64,000 bases of DNA. It comes from Piliocolobus tephrosceles (lineage: Eukaryota; Chordata; Mammalia; Primates; Cercopithecidae). Positions 22,154-35,759 of the stretch are shown here, piece after piece; positions within the stretch are counted from its first letter, which is position 1, and the number at the start of each line of letters is the position of its first letter. The translations under genes were made by a program, and so were the position numbers. The notes beneath the pieces were generated by a model. The model saw only the letters and a list, made by a program, of their open reading frames with translations, was not told the origin of the DNA and searched no databases. Where the stretch lies: contig NC_045438.1 of NCBI RefSeq assembly GCF_002776525.5, forward strand, positions 159,407,920 to 159,471,919, read 5' to 3'.

Positions 22154-25100
22154 CAGCTAAATTAACCATCATAAGGAAGTTGTTTCATACTTGAGAATTC
22201 CCTTTAAGTAAACACAATCTAAATTGTATAAAAAATACTGAAACCTGAAAAAGTAAGGTTGTAATTGTTTTTTATTTGATCATGGAGTAGAGGTCTCAGA
22301 GAAGATGAATAAGGTAAAGTCTGCCAGCTGCCTCTCACAAAAGAAACCCCACTAATGCTGATATCAGGATTAGAGGCTGCATTTTCTGGGTTCCTTTCCT
22401 CTGCCTCCTTCTCCCTGATCAGTTTTGTATTAGACCTTTATGTTTTCATTATAACCTGGCAGCAAGAGCTCCCTTAAATAGAAAGAGTGAATGAAAGCAA
22501 TTTTTTCCATTAACAATGTATTTCCCTTTGGGGTCTCTGGCACATTATTGTTCTTCTTTTTTTCAAGGAGCAAAAACCCCAAGAAAACTGTCTTCAGTTG
22601 TGAAGCATTATTATAAACCCTATCTGAAGGCCTTCAGTTTTGTTTTCTTCTTATGAAAACATTCTAAAATATGCCCATAGATAAATACAGTTTCTGACAC
22701 AACCAGTCATACAAACATGAGCAAGTGTTGAACTAAAAACACACATCTTTTTAGGTGTAAATTTTCCCAAGTAATCAACAAGAAAAATTCTGGAAGGGCT
22801 GCAGTTTCAAAGTAAGGTAAAATATTACTTAAAAATGTGTTTGGACAGATTGCATTATTTCTTGGAAGCCACAAAATATTACATGTATTTATTTTATTGA
22901 GTTTGTTGGTGATATATAATGCATTAAGACATATATATGTATATACACACACATATATAAATATACATATATAAAATATCTTAATGTCTTAAGACTGTCT
23001 ATATAGTAGTGTGTATATATAGTAGCATATAGTATATCAAAATAATTACCAGAAAAAAGGGTTAGAACAACTGTTCGTACAATCAGACCCTCCCCTTCAT
23101 GTGCGTCAGGTCCCCTAACTGTGTTCCTACAAATCAGCAAGGCAAGGGCCCAGTGGATGCTGGGCTGTCACCGACAATGTCACTACAAATTCTACTCTAA
23201 GAAAGTAAAACTGTGACTGGCTGCCTGTGTAATCTTCCCAGGGCCACAGAGTAGGAAGAGTGAGGCTGAGGTTGTACCCAACAGTTCTCACAGTCCATGA
23301 CTCTTTCCACAACATCGTGTGAAATACGCTAACACACTTCATGTTGTGTTGGTTTTCTTTTAAATCCACTAATTCCAGTCATTGATTGCATTCTTATGCG
23401 ATCAATAAGGAGAGAATGGAAAATAGTAATATTTTAAGCCATTATTACATACTACTTCAATTTCTGTTAGAAAGTAAAATCTAGGTAGAAAAATAATCTC
23501 TCAATACACTTCAAGCTCAAAATATCCCATTTACAATATGAAAATACAAGCATGATAACATTTTATGGACAGCATCACTTAAAATCAACGGTGGCTAAAA
23601 GCTTAAGAAAAGCCTATTTGCAGTTATCAGTCCTGGTATAAAAGAGAGAAACATAGGCAACAGCAACGTAATGTTATATAAATAGCTGTTACTATAAAGA
23701 AAAGGTCAATTCCTTTCTTACTACTTTATTTTACTTTTTAAATTCTGCCTGACAGGTGATAACTCAATTATCTATTGTAATGAAAGAACAGAGAGCAGGG
23801 AGAGAAAGGCAGATAAAGGAGCAGCTCTCAATATCACACCTAGTTTAAAAAGAAAAATAACCAATGGGAATCATTTACAAATTGATATGTTGGTTCTGCA
23901 CTTACCATATTGGTAATTCTGAGCAAGAGAAAAAAAAATCCCCGAAAACAATAAATACATAAATTAGAGGTGCTGCGTGTCTTACCTAAGGCTCTCAAGG
24001 GAAAGCTGTTGTGGCCTAGCTTTTCCTGACCCTGCCACTTCCTGCTCAGCCAGGGTCTGTCAGCTCATCTAGGGACAGCTTACAGTCACACAGGTAAATG
24101 TTCAAAAATAAACACATTCCAGGAAAGGTTACCTAATGGCTTTTCATGGATTTCAAAATCACTTTCCAACTATGTCAGGCTAAAAAAAAAAAAATTCAGA
24201 TAATTTATGTTACCCAGATGTTAAGAAATCCAACAGCTTTCACTACTCATAAATTTAACAGCATTAAGCACCTGCTGGCTCCAAGCAACAACTCCTGCCA
24301 AGAAGGAAGTAAGGAGCTTTGCGATACACTAATAGGCTCCTTCGCTTACCATCCAAGCTGAGTTTGGGTCTCAGTCCTGCAGCTTCACACCCTCCCCAAC
24401 CTCCCACAGAGAGATCCTCAGGCTCTGCACACCAAGAGCTCCAACAACCCACTCTGCCAGTTCTACACTGAATGCAGGAAGTAGGAACCAGAATTGGGAT
24501 AGGGCTATTTCTAAATCTCAAGGAACAAGGAACTCTAACTGTTGGCTAAATTAATAAACAAGAGAAGCATCACAGCGAGTGTAAAACAACAAAAACTTAA
24601 ACTTGAAAGTAGAGTGATATTAAAAAGTGAATTGTGACATGCCTTTAAACATGTGCATAAATTTTAAAACTATTTTGCCCAGAGTTTTCTCTTTCCCCTC
24701 TGCCAAACCGGTTAACACATGTGAACAATTCTGGATTCACATTACACTCTTTCCATTTCATTGCTTTGATGAAAGTGTTAATGAGCATCAGAATGGTAGT
24801 AACATGGAAATTAGAAAAAGGTTAGATTTGAAACATATTAAAGGCCAGGATAATACTTGTTGATTCTCATGAGTTTAGAATTGGACTTAGACCACAGCAA
24901 GGAAGTTGTAGGTATGTAATAATTCAGAGTGATACGTAGAATTTTCATCCACCTAACTGCCAATCTAAGCCTTCCTCTCTCGCTCTAGCAAGTCTAACCC
25001 ATGCCTCCCTGGACTTGCTTCATCATCTCTTGCACTTCTTGTGGAAGTTCAGAATTTTACTTATAGGACTGGGAAAAACAAACAAACAAACAAAAACTAT

Positions 25101-25828
25101 TAGTGGCCACCATGTACCTGTTCCATCTGAGAAGGCACCAGTTGGGTGGATCCATTTACCCAAGACTACTCAGGGAAGATGCACATTGTCTCCTGAAGGG
25201 GGCTCACTACCTGATGCAATCATTGCCAGGAGTAATTACTATCAAAGGCAAGATCTTTATTCTCTGATGTAAATTATTCTGCTGCTGTTCAGAGAAATGA
25301 ATATCTTAGAGTACACACTTGCCATATATCAGTTAGAGTGTTTATACTCTTGAAATAGTTAACCTCATGTACTCAATCTACATGGGGCACCTTTTCTTCA
25401 CTCATGATTCCAAGGCTACTTCTTATTCTTGAGGTGCTTCTCCTTTTATTTACCATTATTCTCCTTTTCCTCATAGAAGGATGTGTTGGCATAGAAGGAT
25501 CTGTTGGATATGGATATCAAACCATATCCTCATCCTTTTTGTACCTCTACCATTTGTTCATTGGATGTAGTACCATACGCAAGGTTCCTTCTAGTCATAC
25601 TGGGCAATAAGGACAACAATCCTTTGTTTCCTGGTTCTAATCGTGTAGTCGCAAAATCAGAAAAATAACTCTTTATACACAAAGACTAGATATAGTAAGA
25701 AGTGCTCTAGATGTAACAATAAAATGCAATGTAGTCACAACAAAGACAGACACAATCCTTTTTTGGGAGGAAATAGATAAGAGTATTTTTTCTCTGAGAA
25801 GTTGCCAATCTACTCATCAATCATAGTA
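22154..25828. other. Unassigned interval with an AT microsatellite
   Basis: About 3.7 kb with no supported gene. An imperfect TA/CA repeat spans about 22928-23035. The remainder is moderately AT-rich single-copy-looking sequence. Confidence 0.5.
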
Positions 25829-25985
25829 GCTAATATTTTTGGATGCTTACCATATATTAAGCACTATACTAAAGCAATTCGTATGCATTATAATTAATTC
25901 TCATACCAACTCTGTGAGGAAACAGGCTCAGAAAAGTTAGTTTGCCCAAGAGCAGACAGTTGAATTGGAATCTGAATCCTGTCTG
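25829..25985 (+). mobile_element. MIR SINE
   Basis: Diverged MIR in sense orientation: TAGCTAATATTTTTGGATGC, CATATATTAAGCACTATACT, GAGGAAACAGGCTCAGAAAA and a TTTGCCCAAGAGC-type core follow the MIR order. Ancient and inert. Confidence 0.85.
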
Positions 25986-26644
25986 CTGTTTCTAGAATGA
26001 GAAATTTTAATGACTATTTTATACTTCTTATATGAAATAAAGATAATATGGCCAGTGCATATATCTATTAAAATACTTTTTTCTAACTAATCATTTTTTC
26101 ACAGATGCAACTTTGATGACTTGCAACTGGTTAAAGTAGCAGCATTTATTTTAAGTACTGCTTTCCAGTGTAATGATATATGAGGAGGCTCTACTGGCAA
26201 TGTTGTTATTTAATGTGCTTTTCAGCAGAAGATTCTATATAAATTATCATCATTAATCATTCATGGAAAAATGAGCACTGAGTGGGTGAAGTTTTTTGAG
26301 GGAATATTATCTTAGGTTATTAAAATATAAGTAGATTTGTATGCACAGGAGTTATAGTCATGGGAGAGAAGAGTATGAACTTACACAGCAAGTGAAACCC
26401 AAGTTAGAAGAATACTACAAGGAAGCCTTGGAAAAGGGTTGAATCTTTAATTTTAGGTAGACATTATCAGGCTCTGACTTTGAAAGATTAGCTAAGAAAG
26501 AGGTTCAATAAAAGTGATAGGAAAACGTGAGTCAAATTAATAACAATTGCATATATATTATATATACACATATATATATATCACCCAAGTATACCCATTT
26601 CTACATCTAAGTCACTAATACCCTTTGAGATAAACTATTACATC
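25986..26644. other. Unassigned interval
   Basis: No gene or clear repeat, apart from a short TA/CA-rich stretch at about 26550-26582. Confidence 0.45.
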
Positions 26645-27345
26645 TATGAAACCCAAAAAGCTTTTATTAAAAATAAACATTCAGAAGCAAGAAATGACAG
26701 AATTCTTGGAAACTAGAAATAAACATTTTAAAGTCAATAGAATTTGAGGAAATATGTAAAACATGCAATAATTAAAAATAATTTTGTAAAAATATGAGAG
26801 ACTTACACATAGATTAGTATTCAAGAAGTTTAATATTCTTGTAAGAGAAATGAAAGAGTAGAAAGACAATAAACTGGTGGAAATAATCAAAGAAATAATA
26901 AAGGAAAATTTCTCAGAGCTGATGATAACTATGAATCAATCTTAAGAGTAAACATGGTGACTGAGTGCTCAGCAGGATTTTTTTGAAAAATAGACCCATC
27001 CCTGGACGTATTGCAGTGAAATTTTTAAGCCAACAGTATATGAAAAATTGTTCAAAATTCTAAAGAGTAAATACAGATAATCTATAAAGGATTGAATTTC
27101 AAATTGTCATGTTTCAATAGTGACGTTTACTAGAAGGCAATGTCTTCAAATTTCTAGGAAATGAATTTGTCCTAAAATTCTGTGGCCAGGAGAACTAACA
27201 ATCAAATGCAACATCACAATAAAAATTTTCCCAACATATGAGAATTCAGAATTTTATCTCCTATTATATTTTAGATAAACTGAGGAGGTTCTCCAGCAAA
27301 ATGGGAAATAAGTGATGATAAGAGAGAAATTAAGAAAAATTCTCA
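26645..27345 (+). mobile_element. HAL1 (ORF1-only L1 relative) fragment
   Basis: Diverged ORF1-like sequence. GAAATAATCAAAGAAATAAT followed by AAAGGAAAATTTCTCAGAGC is characteristic of HAL1 ORF1, and the later part (AATTTTATCTCCTATTATA region) continues in the same order. No frame longer than about 70 codons survives. HAL1 elements carry ORF1 without a reverse transcriptase. The assignment rests on recall of the consensus. Confidence 0.65.
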
Positions 27346-28751
27346 TGCTCATAAAACTAGGACATGTAAGAAACCCAGCATGTCAGGCTGGGTCCTCTAG
27401 GAAGCAGATGCCAGACAAAGCAGAAGTGCAAGATATTTATTGGAGGTGATGCCTGTGAAAGATAAAGAGGAAGCAGGGAAGAGTAGGTGTGAAGAGACTA
27501 AAGACAAAGGTGCTGGTCTGATACCTACAAAAGGTAAGCAGGTATGAGAAAGGATTGGGTAGACTATTTGATACAACTCAGAGAAGGTCTCAGTCGGCCC
27601 AATGGAAGGTCCAGTTCAAACATTGCTTATGGAGGGTTCCATATTGAGCAAGAATGTCCAGCTGCCAATATACTCATGCTTAGGCATTGGCTAAGCCGCT
27701 CAAAGAAAGCATGACCTCAGTTTGTATGTACTGCAGTTACCAAAAGCACTGTAGTTGAAGGCTGTCAGCTAACTTCACTCCTCACAGCAGCTTTTCTTGG
27801 GGGGTGGTCTGAGCAGCACATATCCGAGGCTGATCTACCGTGCCTAGCTAGGTCTACAGCCCATGTTTTCAACCACTGTCTTATGTTATCTGCTTAAGTT
27901 GACGGGTAGTCATTCAAGATAGGGTGATTAGAAAGTGAATAGGAGGTAAATAATGATTAAAGGTATTTTTGCATCTAAATGCTGGAATTTTTAAAATGTC
28001 TCCATTAGAGATTAGCTATGTTAATATCTTATCTTACAGAAGATTAGTAGTGTCCTAAAAATATATATAAAACATGCACATAAACCCATAGAAAGAGAAG
28101 TAGAAATGAAGAAAGCCAACTACAAAATAGTGATTGTAGCATGCTACAATTAGTGTAGAAAATGGAACAAAAACATATACATAATTGCTCCATCAGTATA
28201 GATAGTGTCTAAAAGCACACAGACACATGCATGTGCACACACACAATTCCTAACGCTATTCGCCTAAAGAAAAGGAAATTGTATGCCTGGAACATAAAAG
28301 TGGGAGAGAGACTTCCAGCATACACTTAGCAGAATTCCAGGCCAATGAAGTTGCAACTGTGTTATGTACTATTTTGAAAACTTTTAGGTAAAATTCTATA
28401 AAATTTTCTATTGGTTAGCAATGACACTTTGTTCAGAATGATTAACAGAACAATCGAGAAAGAGATTTTACTTCTCACCACTTGTTTTTCAGATATACAA
28501 ACTCAGCTGTCAATTCTTCAAAACGTAAATCCGTAACTTTTGCCAAATCTGCCTCTTCTATCTGTAATCCCAGCATTTCTCCACTATCTAAGGCTAGAAG
28601 ACACAAACACTATCTTTACATCCTACCTGTTGTTGGATTCAGCTCCTTCTAATTTCTTATCTCCTCTCTCTCACTCTTCTTGTTCTCTCAAAGAGGACAT
28701 GTCCTAATTTCCTACCTTTCCCTTCTTTTACCTGCTTTTTTTCCTTTACAG
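27346..28751. other. Unassigned interval, possibly an ancient repeat at 27380-27840
   Basis: 27380-27560 (GCAGATGCCAGACAAAGCAG, then TATTTATTGGAGGTGATGCC) has the look of an old interspersed repeat and loosely resembles 52050-52150. Family not identified. No gene seen. Confidence 0.35.
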
Positions 28752-28838
28752 CAGATATGCACACGTGGTGGCAGTGTAGAAAGAATTATGATCCACATGA
28801 ATCGTGTTGTGCATCAATTAAGTACTTTTGACCTCTCT
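28752..28838 (+). other. Exon-like interval between splice-like signals
   Basis: Preceded by a strong pyrimidine tract and TTTACAG, with CAG again at 28752-28754 (NAGNAG acceptor). Followed by CTCT|GTAAGC. The interval is 87 nt, open in one frame (QICTRGGSVERIM, then HQLSTFDLS) and divisible by three. The peptide matches nothing I recognise. Could well be chance; no neighbouring exon supports it. Confidence 0.2.
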
Positions 28839-28900
28839 GTAAGCAGAGGCATGTTAGTATTCCACATCTACCTCATAAACCCATCGGTGTGTAAAGTTTC

Positions 28901-29052
28901 ATTTTTTGTATTTTATTTTATTTTATTTTTTTAGCATAGACTGGGTTTCACCATGTTGGCCAGGCTGGTCTGGAACTTCTGACCTCAGGTGATCCACCCG
29001 CCTCTGCCTCCCAGAGTGCTGGGATTACAGGTGTGAGCCACCATGCCCAGCC
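28901..29052 (-). mobile_element. Free left Alu monomer (FLAM-like) or truncated Alu
   Basis: Only the left Alu monomer is present (CACCATGTTGGCCAGGCTGG through GTGAGCCACCATGCCCAGCC). A (TTTTA)n-type tail at 28901-28932 is attached directly to the monomer, as expected of a FLAM. Possible weak target duplication: GTAAAGTTTCATTT before and TAAAACTTTATTT after. Confidence 0.85.
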
Positions 29053-30682
29053 TAAAACTTTATTTCTGATACAACTTTGTAAGCATGATGTAAGAAAGGA
29101 CTGGGGTTGCATTTGTTATATGAGCCAGACAGGCCAAGATTCTGAAACTAAACTGGCACCAAAGAAAGCATGTTCACATTGGAACAGTACAACTTGACAT
29201 CCTGAAGTTTAAAACGTCATGATTAGGTTAGTAAAAGTTTCTGCTGAAACTCAAAAAGTGCTAAGCTCGGACAAAGGGGAAAAATGCCGTGACTCTTGAT
29301 GCTCTATTGATCATGGGAAACATCATTTTACTTTAGTAGTGACTGCATTGTAAACATCACCGATTTACTTTATTTTGGATTTTTCAATTCCCTTCATTAT
29401 ATTACCAAAAAATTCTAGTATTGAAAAGTGTGCTGCAAATCACTGAATTGAATTAAGCAAAGTGGGAAATGAGAAGTTCTGGAGTTTCAGTTACTAGAAC
29501 CATGAGGCAGTTTGAATTACGACAAGGGCTAGCTGAAGGAAATCTTAATTCCCTAATAATCATTCAAATTTTGATTTCCAGACCTTCAACTCTTCAATAC
29601 ACTTGTAGACTTAAATAATAATCCTTGGGAAAGTAGCGCTCTCCCCGAGTTCCCTTCTACTGAAAGAAAGGAACCTGGAGAATCACCAGGAGTATATTCA
29701 ACCCTGCTCATATGACCTATCTCATTTAATTGTTCTTTTGGTAAGACTTTTTTCTGTGTTCACTTACCCACTTTGTTCCCCCAACAATTAACTCATTCTC
29801 CCAAACCATCGATATGAGTATCATAAAATAGAATTTATGAGTTCATCCTCATATGGGGAAATAGATCAAGCATTGCTTTAAAGAACCTGAGATTTCCCTT
29901 GCTGAATTTTTAATTAATAACAAATCTACGGCAGGAGCTTAAGGGCCTTTCATGTCGCAGCTCTGCTCTAGTTTGCTTTCAGACCAGAGAAGAGACATCT
30001 GCCAAACGCCTGGCTGAAGCGGTGTTTTGCTTTCTCTATTCGAGTCTATCTAGCAATTCGAGATGATATTTTTTCTCCGATCTGAACTACTTTGTCATTG
30101 CGTACATTGAGCTGTGCCTCCAAATATTCCCACTAAAGAAGAAACAGGTCCATGGGACAAGCTGCCAAACAGATGATCCCTGCTTTCAGAGCTTGCACCA
30201 CTGAGCACCTGTATCAGAAGCACTTTGTCAGGTGTGTCAGCTTTAGGGGAGAGAACCTCAGCTCTAGCACAGAACACCTAGCTTTTGGGAGCAAAATCAC
30301 TATTAGCACTCAGATGGAAAAACAACAGTCCCACATCCTCTTTCCAGTTTACAACCCCAGAGAACTCAAGGGCTATGGGATGCTGCAAGAGTCCCCTGAA
30401 GCACTGGAGATAGCAGGTAACAAAGCTGTGAAGGATTATGCCTCTGAAAAGCTAGGCCAGCTACTCCATGGATCTCTTTATCTGTGGATTCCACCGTGCT
30501 TTTTACATTTGGGGTGAAAAGATGAAATCCAACCAATGTGGGAATTTTCCATTGTGGTCCTGAACTTTTTGACTCTGACCAGGCACCAAAGATGCTAAAA
30601 CCCAAACTGCCTCCAACAATTGGAAAACTTTGGTTTCCAACGAAGAAAAAACCAAAGATTCACATAATTATACACATATTTA
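29053..30682. other. Unassigned interval with an unexplained 121-codon frame
   Basis: A plus-strand frame at 30152-30517 (MGQAAKQMIPAFRACTTEHL at its start) is the longest non-repetitive plus frame in this part. It has no recognisable domain, no start context or splice signals that stand out, and ends with HGSLYLWIPPCFLHLG. I treat it as probably fortuitous. Confidence 0.4.
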
Positions 30683-30762
30683 CATATATATATATATATA
30701 TATGCACACACACATATATGCACATGCACACATGCATATGCACACACAGGCACACACACCAC
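30683..30762. repeat. (TA)n/(CA)n microsatellite
   Basis: (TA)n from about 30683 to 30703, then mixed CACACA and ATGCACACA units up to about 30762. Confidence 0.95.
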
Positions 30763-31305
30763 ATCCTCCACAAAAGAAAGAATAAAATACTTGGAAATAT
30801 ATGGGGGAGGAAAACAAGGAGATCCATACTTTAATTTCAAAATACAATAATATTTCCTGAGTTTTCCTCAAAAGCAGTCTTATTCACAAGTAGGAACGGG
30901 TGAAACTGATACTTTTTGTATTTTATCTTTTCTTTTTAAGGAATACTATCAGTTAATCCCCCTTATTACATAGCGCTTAAACAAAACAAATTAATATTTT
31001 TATTGGATTGTGTATTTCTAAAACACTTTGCATTTAAAGTTTCTTTTGCCAATAGGGGTTTCAGCACATTTTAGCATAATTTTGAAAGACAGAACACTCT
31101 TATATGTATATTTTTACCCTGATACACTAACAAAATGCAGGCAACAAAGCTAATTTGAAACCAATTGGTAAATCAATGAAAGGGGATAAAAAGCATGAGT
31201 TATATAACTCTGGCTTCTTAAACTGATAGAAAACTCTTTTATCGGCTGCGTTTTGTTTACAACATGGGTAAGTAGGTCCCTGAGTTTTTTACCATCGAAT
31301 TAGGG

Positions 31306-31388
31306 ACGTGTGTGTGTGTGTGTGTGCGCGCGCACATGTGCATGCACTGGGGAGACAGAAAGAATATGAAAGAGAGAGAGAGAGAAAA
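31306..31388. repeat. (TG)n-(CG)n and (GA)n simple repeats
   Basis: GTGTGTG alternates into GCGCGCGCAC at about 31308-31334, a purine-pyrimidine alternating tract able to adopt Z-DNA. A (GA)n lies at about 31371-31386. Confidence 0.9.
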
Positions 31389-33200
31389 AGAAATATGGCA
31401 TTTTATTTAGTGTTCTGTCCAATTTCAGTTTTTCAGACTATATGCCTTTCTATACAATTGATGCTGAGTTCTTTAAGCCAAACCCAGCTGAAAGTTCAGA
31501 TATGCATTTATCATAACACTTGAAATCCAATCTCTGTTCCTTTTCCTTTTTCTTTGTAAAAAGTCATTACCAAACATATTGACTTCAAACCCTGGGGACT
31601 GAGAACCAGCAAAATTTGGAACAAGGATAATAGATAACAGGTTTTTGTGAGTTTGCCTCCCTCTTAGTAATAAAGAAAATGAAGAGAATGAGATTAAAGA
31701 AGAGAAATAAAAAGTGAGCAAAGGCCCAAGACCAATGACCTCATCATTCCACAAATGAGACTGGCATACCCTCTTAAAGGGAAAATGTTTTAGAATTTCC
31801 AGACAGCCGTATCTTCTTTTCTGGAGGAAGCGTTCATCATTCGTGACAAAGGGTAGTTATTTTGTGTGATGCTTTGTGCTAGACAAATAACAACCTAATT
31901 CACAATGGGAGTTGTTCATTGATAGGTAATGATTTTTATTTGAGAAATGTGTACTAATATCACTTAACTGATTACCAAAGAGAACTTGGTCAATTTGGCT
32001 GCATTCCTCATTCTGCCTGTGCTGTAGGATTGTTTTAGTATCGGCATTGTCAGGCAGCTCTGACACGGCACTTTTCATGCCACATTGATTATTTTCAGCC
32101 TATTAAGAGATGCAATTCATCAGTCATTTTCAAGAAGCATTAGCTTTGTGTTTTATATGGCATTGGGCTGCACTCTTCCTGAGGGAAATAGAATGGAGAT
32201 ACTAAGGTGGCAAATATTGCAGGACTTAAACACCAAATGAGGGCCTTCAAAGCCGTGCATCAGAAATTACTCCAGCCTAGTCAATGACAGGCCCATTCCC
32301 AGTTTTCATATTATGGGACATTTTGGCTACTGGCAATGCACACTCTTCTCAAGGTTATCATGCGCCTGTTCTTAGTAATTTCGCGTCTCACATTGGCTGC
32401 AAGAAATGTTTATGCAGTTGCATTTGAAGTGTAATCCAAAAGTTTTCTGATCAAATATTTTATTGCTAGGAGACACTCAAATTCAATCACTCAGAGATAA
32501 ATGCTAAGAAAGTCATGTTTAAACATCATTCTTAGCTTGCCGGTAGAATACAATCCTTTTTAAAGGTTTATGGTAACACTGAGGAAAAGTAACCCATCAT
32601 CCAACTGCATATACATCAGGCAAACCAGTCTATCTAAATGAATTGCACGGCGTGACATTGGAAGAAAAAAGGAGAAGATTTAAAATAGGTGAAAATAGTT
32701 TCTAGGTATTTATTTAAACATTGTAATTCTTTATTGCATGCACCCTATACCTTCAAGTTATCAAATCATATTCATGCTTTATCATTTTATGCTAAGCATA
32801 AAATATGTCTGCAATAATATCAGAAATGGCTTTCATTATTTGAGAACTTATGCATATAAATATTTTTACATTTTTTGCTTTTTTGTTATTTTAGTATATT
32901 TGTCTATGACAATGTCTGAGGACTTTTCTTTATCACTTGTTAATTGTTTCCCAGTGTTCTCATACAAGACACCAAAGAATGTCTTATTGGTCCAATGGAG
33001 GTGGCAGGACTGATTGTCAGAATGTTCTTCCAAATCATTTAACTTCTTATACTTGAGTGTAATCTTTAACTTCCTTGATTCTCCACTTTATTTTATCTAA
33101 CTACTTTCAATAAAAAACAAAGTAAATTTTTCTATTGCCAAAGCAGTGGAAATTATATTAAAATGATTTACTGAGTTATTTGTAGAGTTAGTGGTTCATT
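31389..33200. other. Repeat-free single-copy-looking interval
   Basis: No interspersed repeat recognised across about 1.8 kb, unusual for this window. No coding frame. Could hold conserved non-coding sequence; not demonstrable from one genome. Confidence 0.4.
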
Positions 33201-33302
33201 AGGAAGGAGGGAAGGAAGGAAGGAAAGAAGTAAGAAAAGAAAGAGGAAGGAAGGAAGGAGGGAGTGAAGGAAAGAAAGAGAGAGGAAAAAAGAAGAAGGA
33301 AA
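33201..33302. repeat. Imperfect GGAA/GAAA purine tract
   Basis: About 100 nearly all-purine bases with mixed GGAA and GAAA units and short interruptions. Confidence 0.95.
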
Positions 33303-34629
33303 TTTAATCCCATAGCAAGCAAATGTCCTGCATACTTATTTTTAATTATATGCAAAAAGTTTTTTCTTTGCTTTTCAAGTTAGCATGAAAATATAAAGCT
33401 AACTTTACAAAAAGCAGAAAATATAAAATTTACTGTCTTTCTATGATATACTCTTTTATTACCCGTATTTCTGGCCAGCAGTAAAAGATTCTTTTTTTCT
33501 CAAAGAGAAATAGAATTGTTTTTTAGTTTCACTGGAGTTTTAAGGTTACATTAACTCCAGCTAAACTTAATCATATTAGTTATCCTTGAATCTATAATCA
33601 TAACACCTACTCTTTTATTTGTTTATGATTGCTTGGCTTGAGTGCCCCAATTTTTTTCTAAAGTCTTAATGACCTGCCTTGGATAAACAGTTTATACTTG
33701 AAAATAAATGAAGACTGTTTGCATGTGTGATGTTGTTGTGTAACAGAAATTTTAATCTCCTTTAAGAACACAAGGAGTTCCTTGATCCATTTACTGCCTG
33801 AAGTGAAAGAATAAGGTGCGATTATACACAGTGTAAATTAAGATGTCTTGAGAGCATAGAGCTTTAGGTAATACGTTAAATTAAGGTTCTCAGATGTGCG
33901 TTTAATTAAGATATTTAATTTGAAATGTCTGTGCTCTTCTTTAATTCCAATTGATTATTAAGAATAGATTTCTTTAGGATATTTAAAAGGTGAGTAGAGG
34001 AAGATATGGTGGCTGCCCTCAAAAGTTTATCTAACATTGCAATTGTCAAACAAATGTAGTGTTTGTCTGTCCTTCACCTGGGATGTTGTGCCTGGAATCT
34101 GAGGCTGCTATTCAAATATTAGACTCAGGTAAATCAAACATGGGACAAGTTGAAAATGCCCCTTAATTTACTAAGAGTAGCCTCACTCCGAGTCTCCAGC
34201 TTAGTTATTTGTTGTTTTTGCTTACACCTGATAAAATAATTTGTACTATAGCTGGGGCTACGTATCCAAACATTTTTAAATGTCCCAGTTTGCAGATATT
34301 CATTGAGAGCTTACTATTTGGAAAGGACTATATCGATTACACTAAAAGTTGCAGAAAATTATTTGAAAACATTCCACTCTCAAGTAGCTTACAATCTAAT
34401 TAAGAATCCACACACAAATACACACACACACGAGTAAATGATTAGATGATAACATAAGATATGTTCAAACTGCCAAGTAACTCCTGTGAAAATCAGAGGA
34501 AATCTAGAGGTGTAGGTGATTCTGCAGATTATAATGGTAAAGGATGGCCTTTCAAAAGGGGATTTTTGCTCTGGACTTTGAAAAAAGGCCAAAGTTAATA
34601 AGAGGAGCAAACATTGGCTGACTTCCCAT
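33303..34629. other. Unassigned interval
   Basis: AT-rich, no gene. A short CA-rich stretch lies at about 34411-34431. Confidence 0.45.
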
Positions 34630-34830
34630 AATATATCTGGAATTCTCCTAAGTGCTTTTCATGAATGGTGGCTTTTAAATTCTCAAAATGATCTTATGAG
34701 ATTGCATTACTTATATTCCCTTCTACAGATAAGGCAGTCGAAGCACATAGTGCTTAAGTTCCGCAGCCAGGCGGTGCAGAGCCAGGATGTGAATGAACCT
34801 CAGAAATCAAGTTCCAGAACCCCTTCCCTT
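34630..34830 (+). mobile_element. MIR SINE
   Basis: Sense MIR-like order: CTAAGTGCTTTTCATGAATG, CTCAAAATGATCTTATGAGA, CTACAGATAAGGCAGTCGAA, then GCAGCCAGGCGGTGCAGAGC and CAGGATGTGAA. Diverged, some loss in the middle. Confidence 0.75.
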
Positions 34831-35334
34831 TATCCCCCCCACCACGGCCTCCACTTATCAGAAAAGCAGAGAGATGAATTTGGGACAGCGTGAAGAAGTA
34901 GTTTAAGATGTCAGTGGTGTAAGCAATGGTCCACTCCAAATCATAGTCCAAAGAAGTGATTAGAAAGTAGAGCTATAAATGTAGGTGAGGGCCAAGGTGA
35001 AGACTTCAAAAGGCAAATTAAGTTGATTAGGCCTGTGTCCTAAAGCAGGAGAGAGTCACTGAAGACTCCAGTTCACTGCTGACATGGCAAGGTGTCCTTC
35101 TCAGAGTATGTTTGGGCACAGAGGCCAGGATGATTAGACTTTCCACGGAAGGCTAACACCCATCAGATATTGACTACTTGTGCTCCCTTTAGCTTGGTGT
35201 CTATGACACCTGAAATTTACTTGTTTTGTATTTGATTCATTATTTTCCTCTTTATGTTTTGAATGATAACCTTTATCTATATTTCGGTTGTTTCTTAATG
35301 GAAACAAAAAGGCAGTGTTGGGGCTTGGAAAATT
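34831..35334. other. Unassigned interval
   Basis: No gene or clear repeat recognised. Confidence 0.4.
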
Positions 35335-35500
35335 GACAAACTAGATTTGAATCTGGGTCTCAGTGTTTACTAGCTGCAGGAATTCATGTAAATTATGTAA
35401 TCATTCTATATTTCAGTTTCCTTTCTCAAAAATGAGGATAACATAGCCCTGATGATGAAATGAAAAGATGCAAGTGAGTGAACATTGTAACGACTTCAAT
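35335..35500 (-). mobile_element. MIR SINE, antisense
   Basis: Antisense MIR phrases: TTTGAATCTGGGTCTCAGTG, TTTACTAGCTGCAGG and TTTCAGTTTCCTTTCTCAAA. It abuts a sense MIR. Confidence 0.75.
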
Positions 35501-35715
35501 GATAATAGGAACCAGCATTTGGTTTGCAGCTTAGCACATGACAGACACTGTGCAGGGTGCCTGATACATCCTACTGTGCTCATCTCAGGACACTTTCCTT
35601 AGGTACTCACTTGTAGCATAGCAAAGAGGACCAACAAGGCAAGTTATTTTCCCAGCCTCAAGAATAAGTAAAGACAGGGCAAGGATTTGACATCACTTCA
35701 GTCTGATTCAGAAAA
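35501..35715 (+). mobile_element. MIR SINE, sense
   Basis: CAGACACTGTGCAGGGTGCC, CTCATCTCAGGACACTTTCC, AAGGCAAGTTATTTTCCCAG and ACAGGGCAAGGATTTGACA follow MIR order. Head-to-head with the antisense MIR before it. Confidence 0.65.
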
Positions 35716-35759
35716 AAATAATTTGGTCTCTTCTGCTGGATGGCCTCTCAATTGCTTAC

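Noticed and set aside
22928..23035. A structured AT palindrome or origin
   Set aside because: Ordinary imperfect TA/CA microsatellite.
30152..30517. A 121-codon plus-strand frame as a gene
   Set aside because: No recognisable domain or homologue in memory, no promoter or splice support. Left as unexplained.
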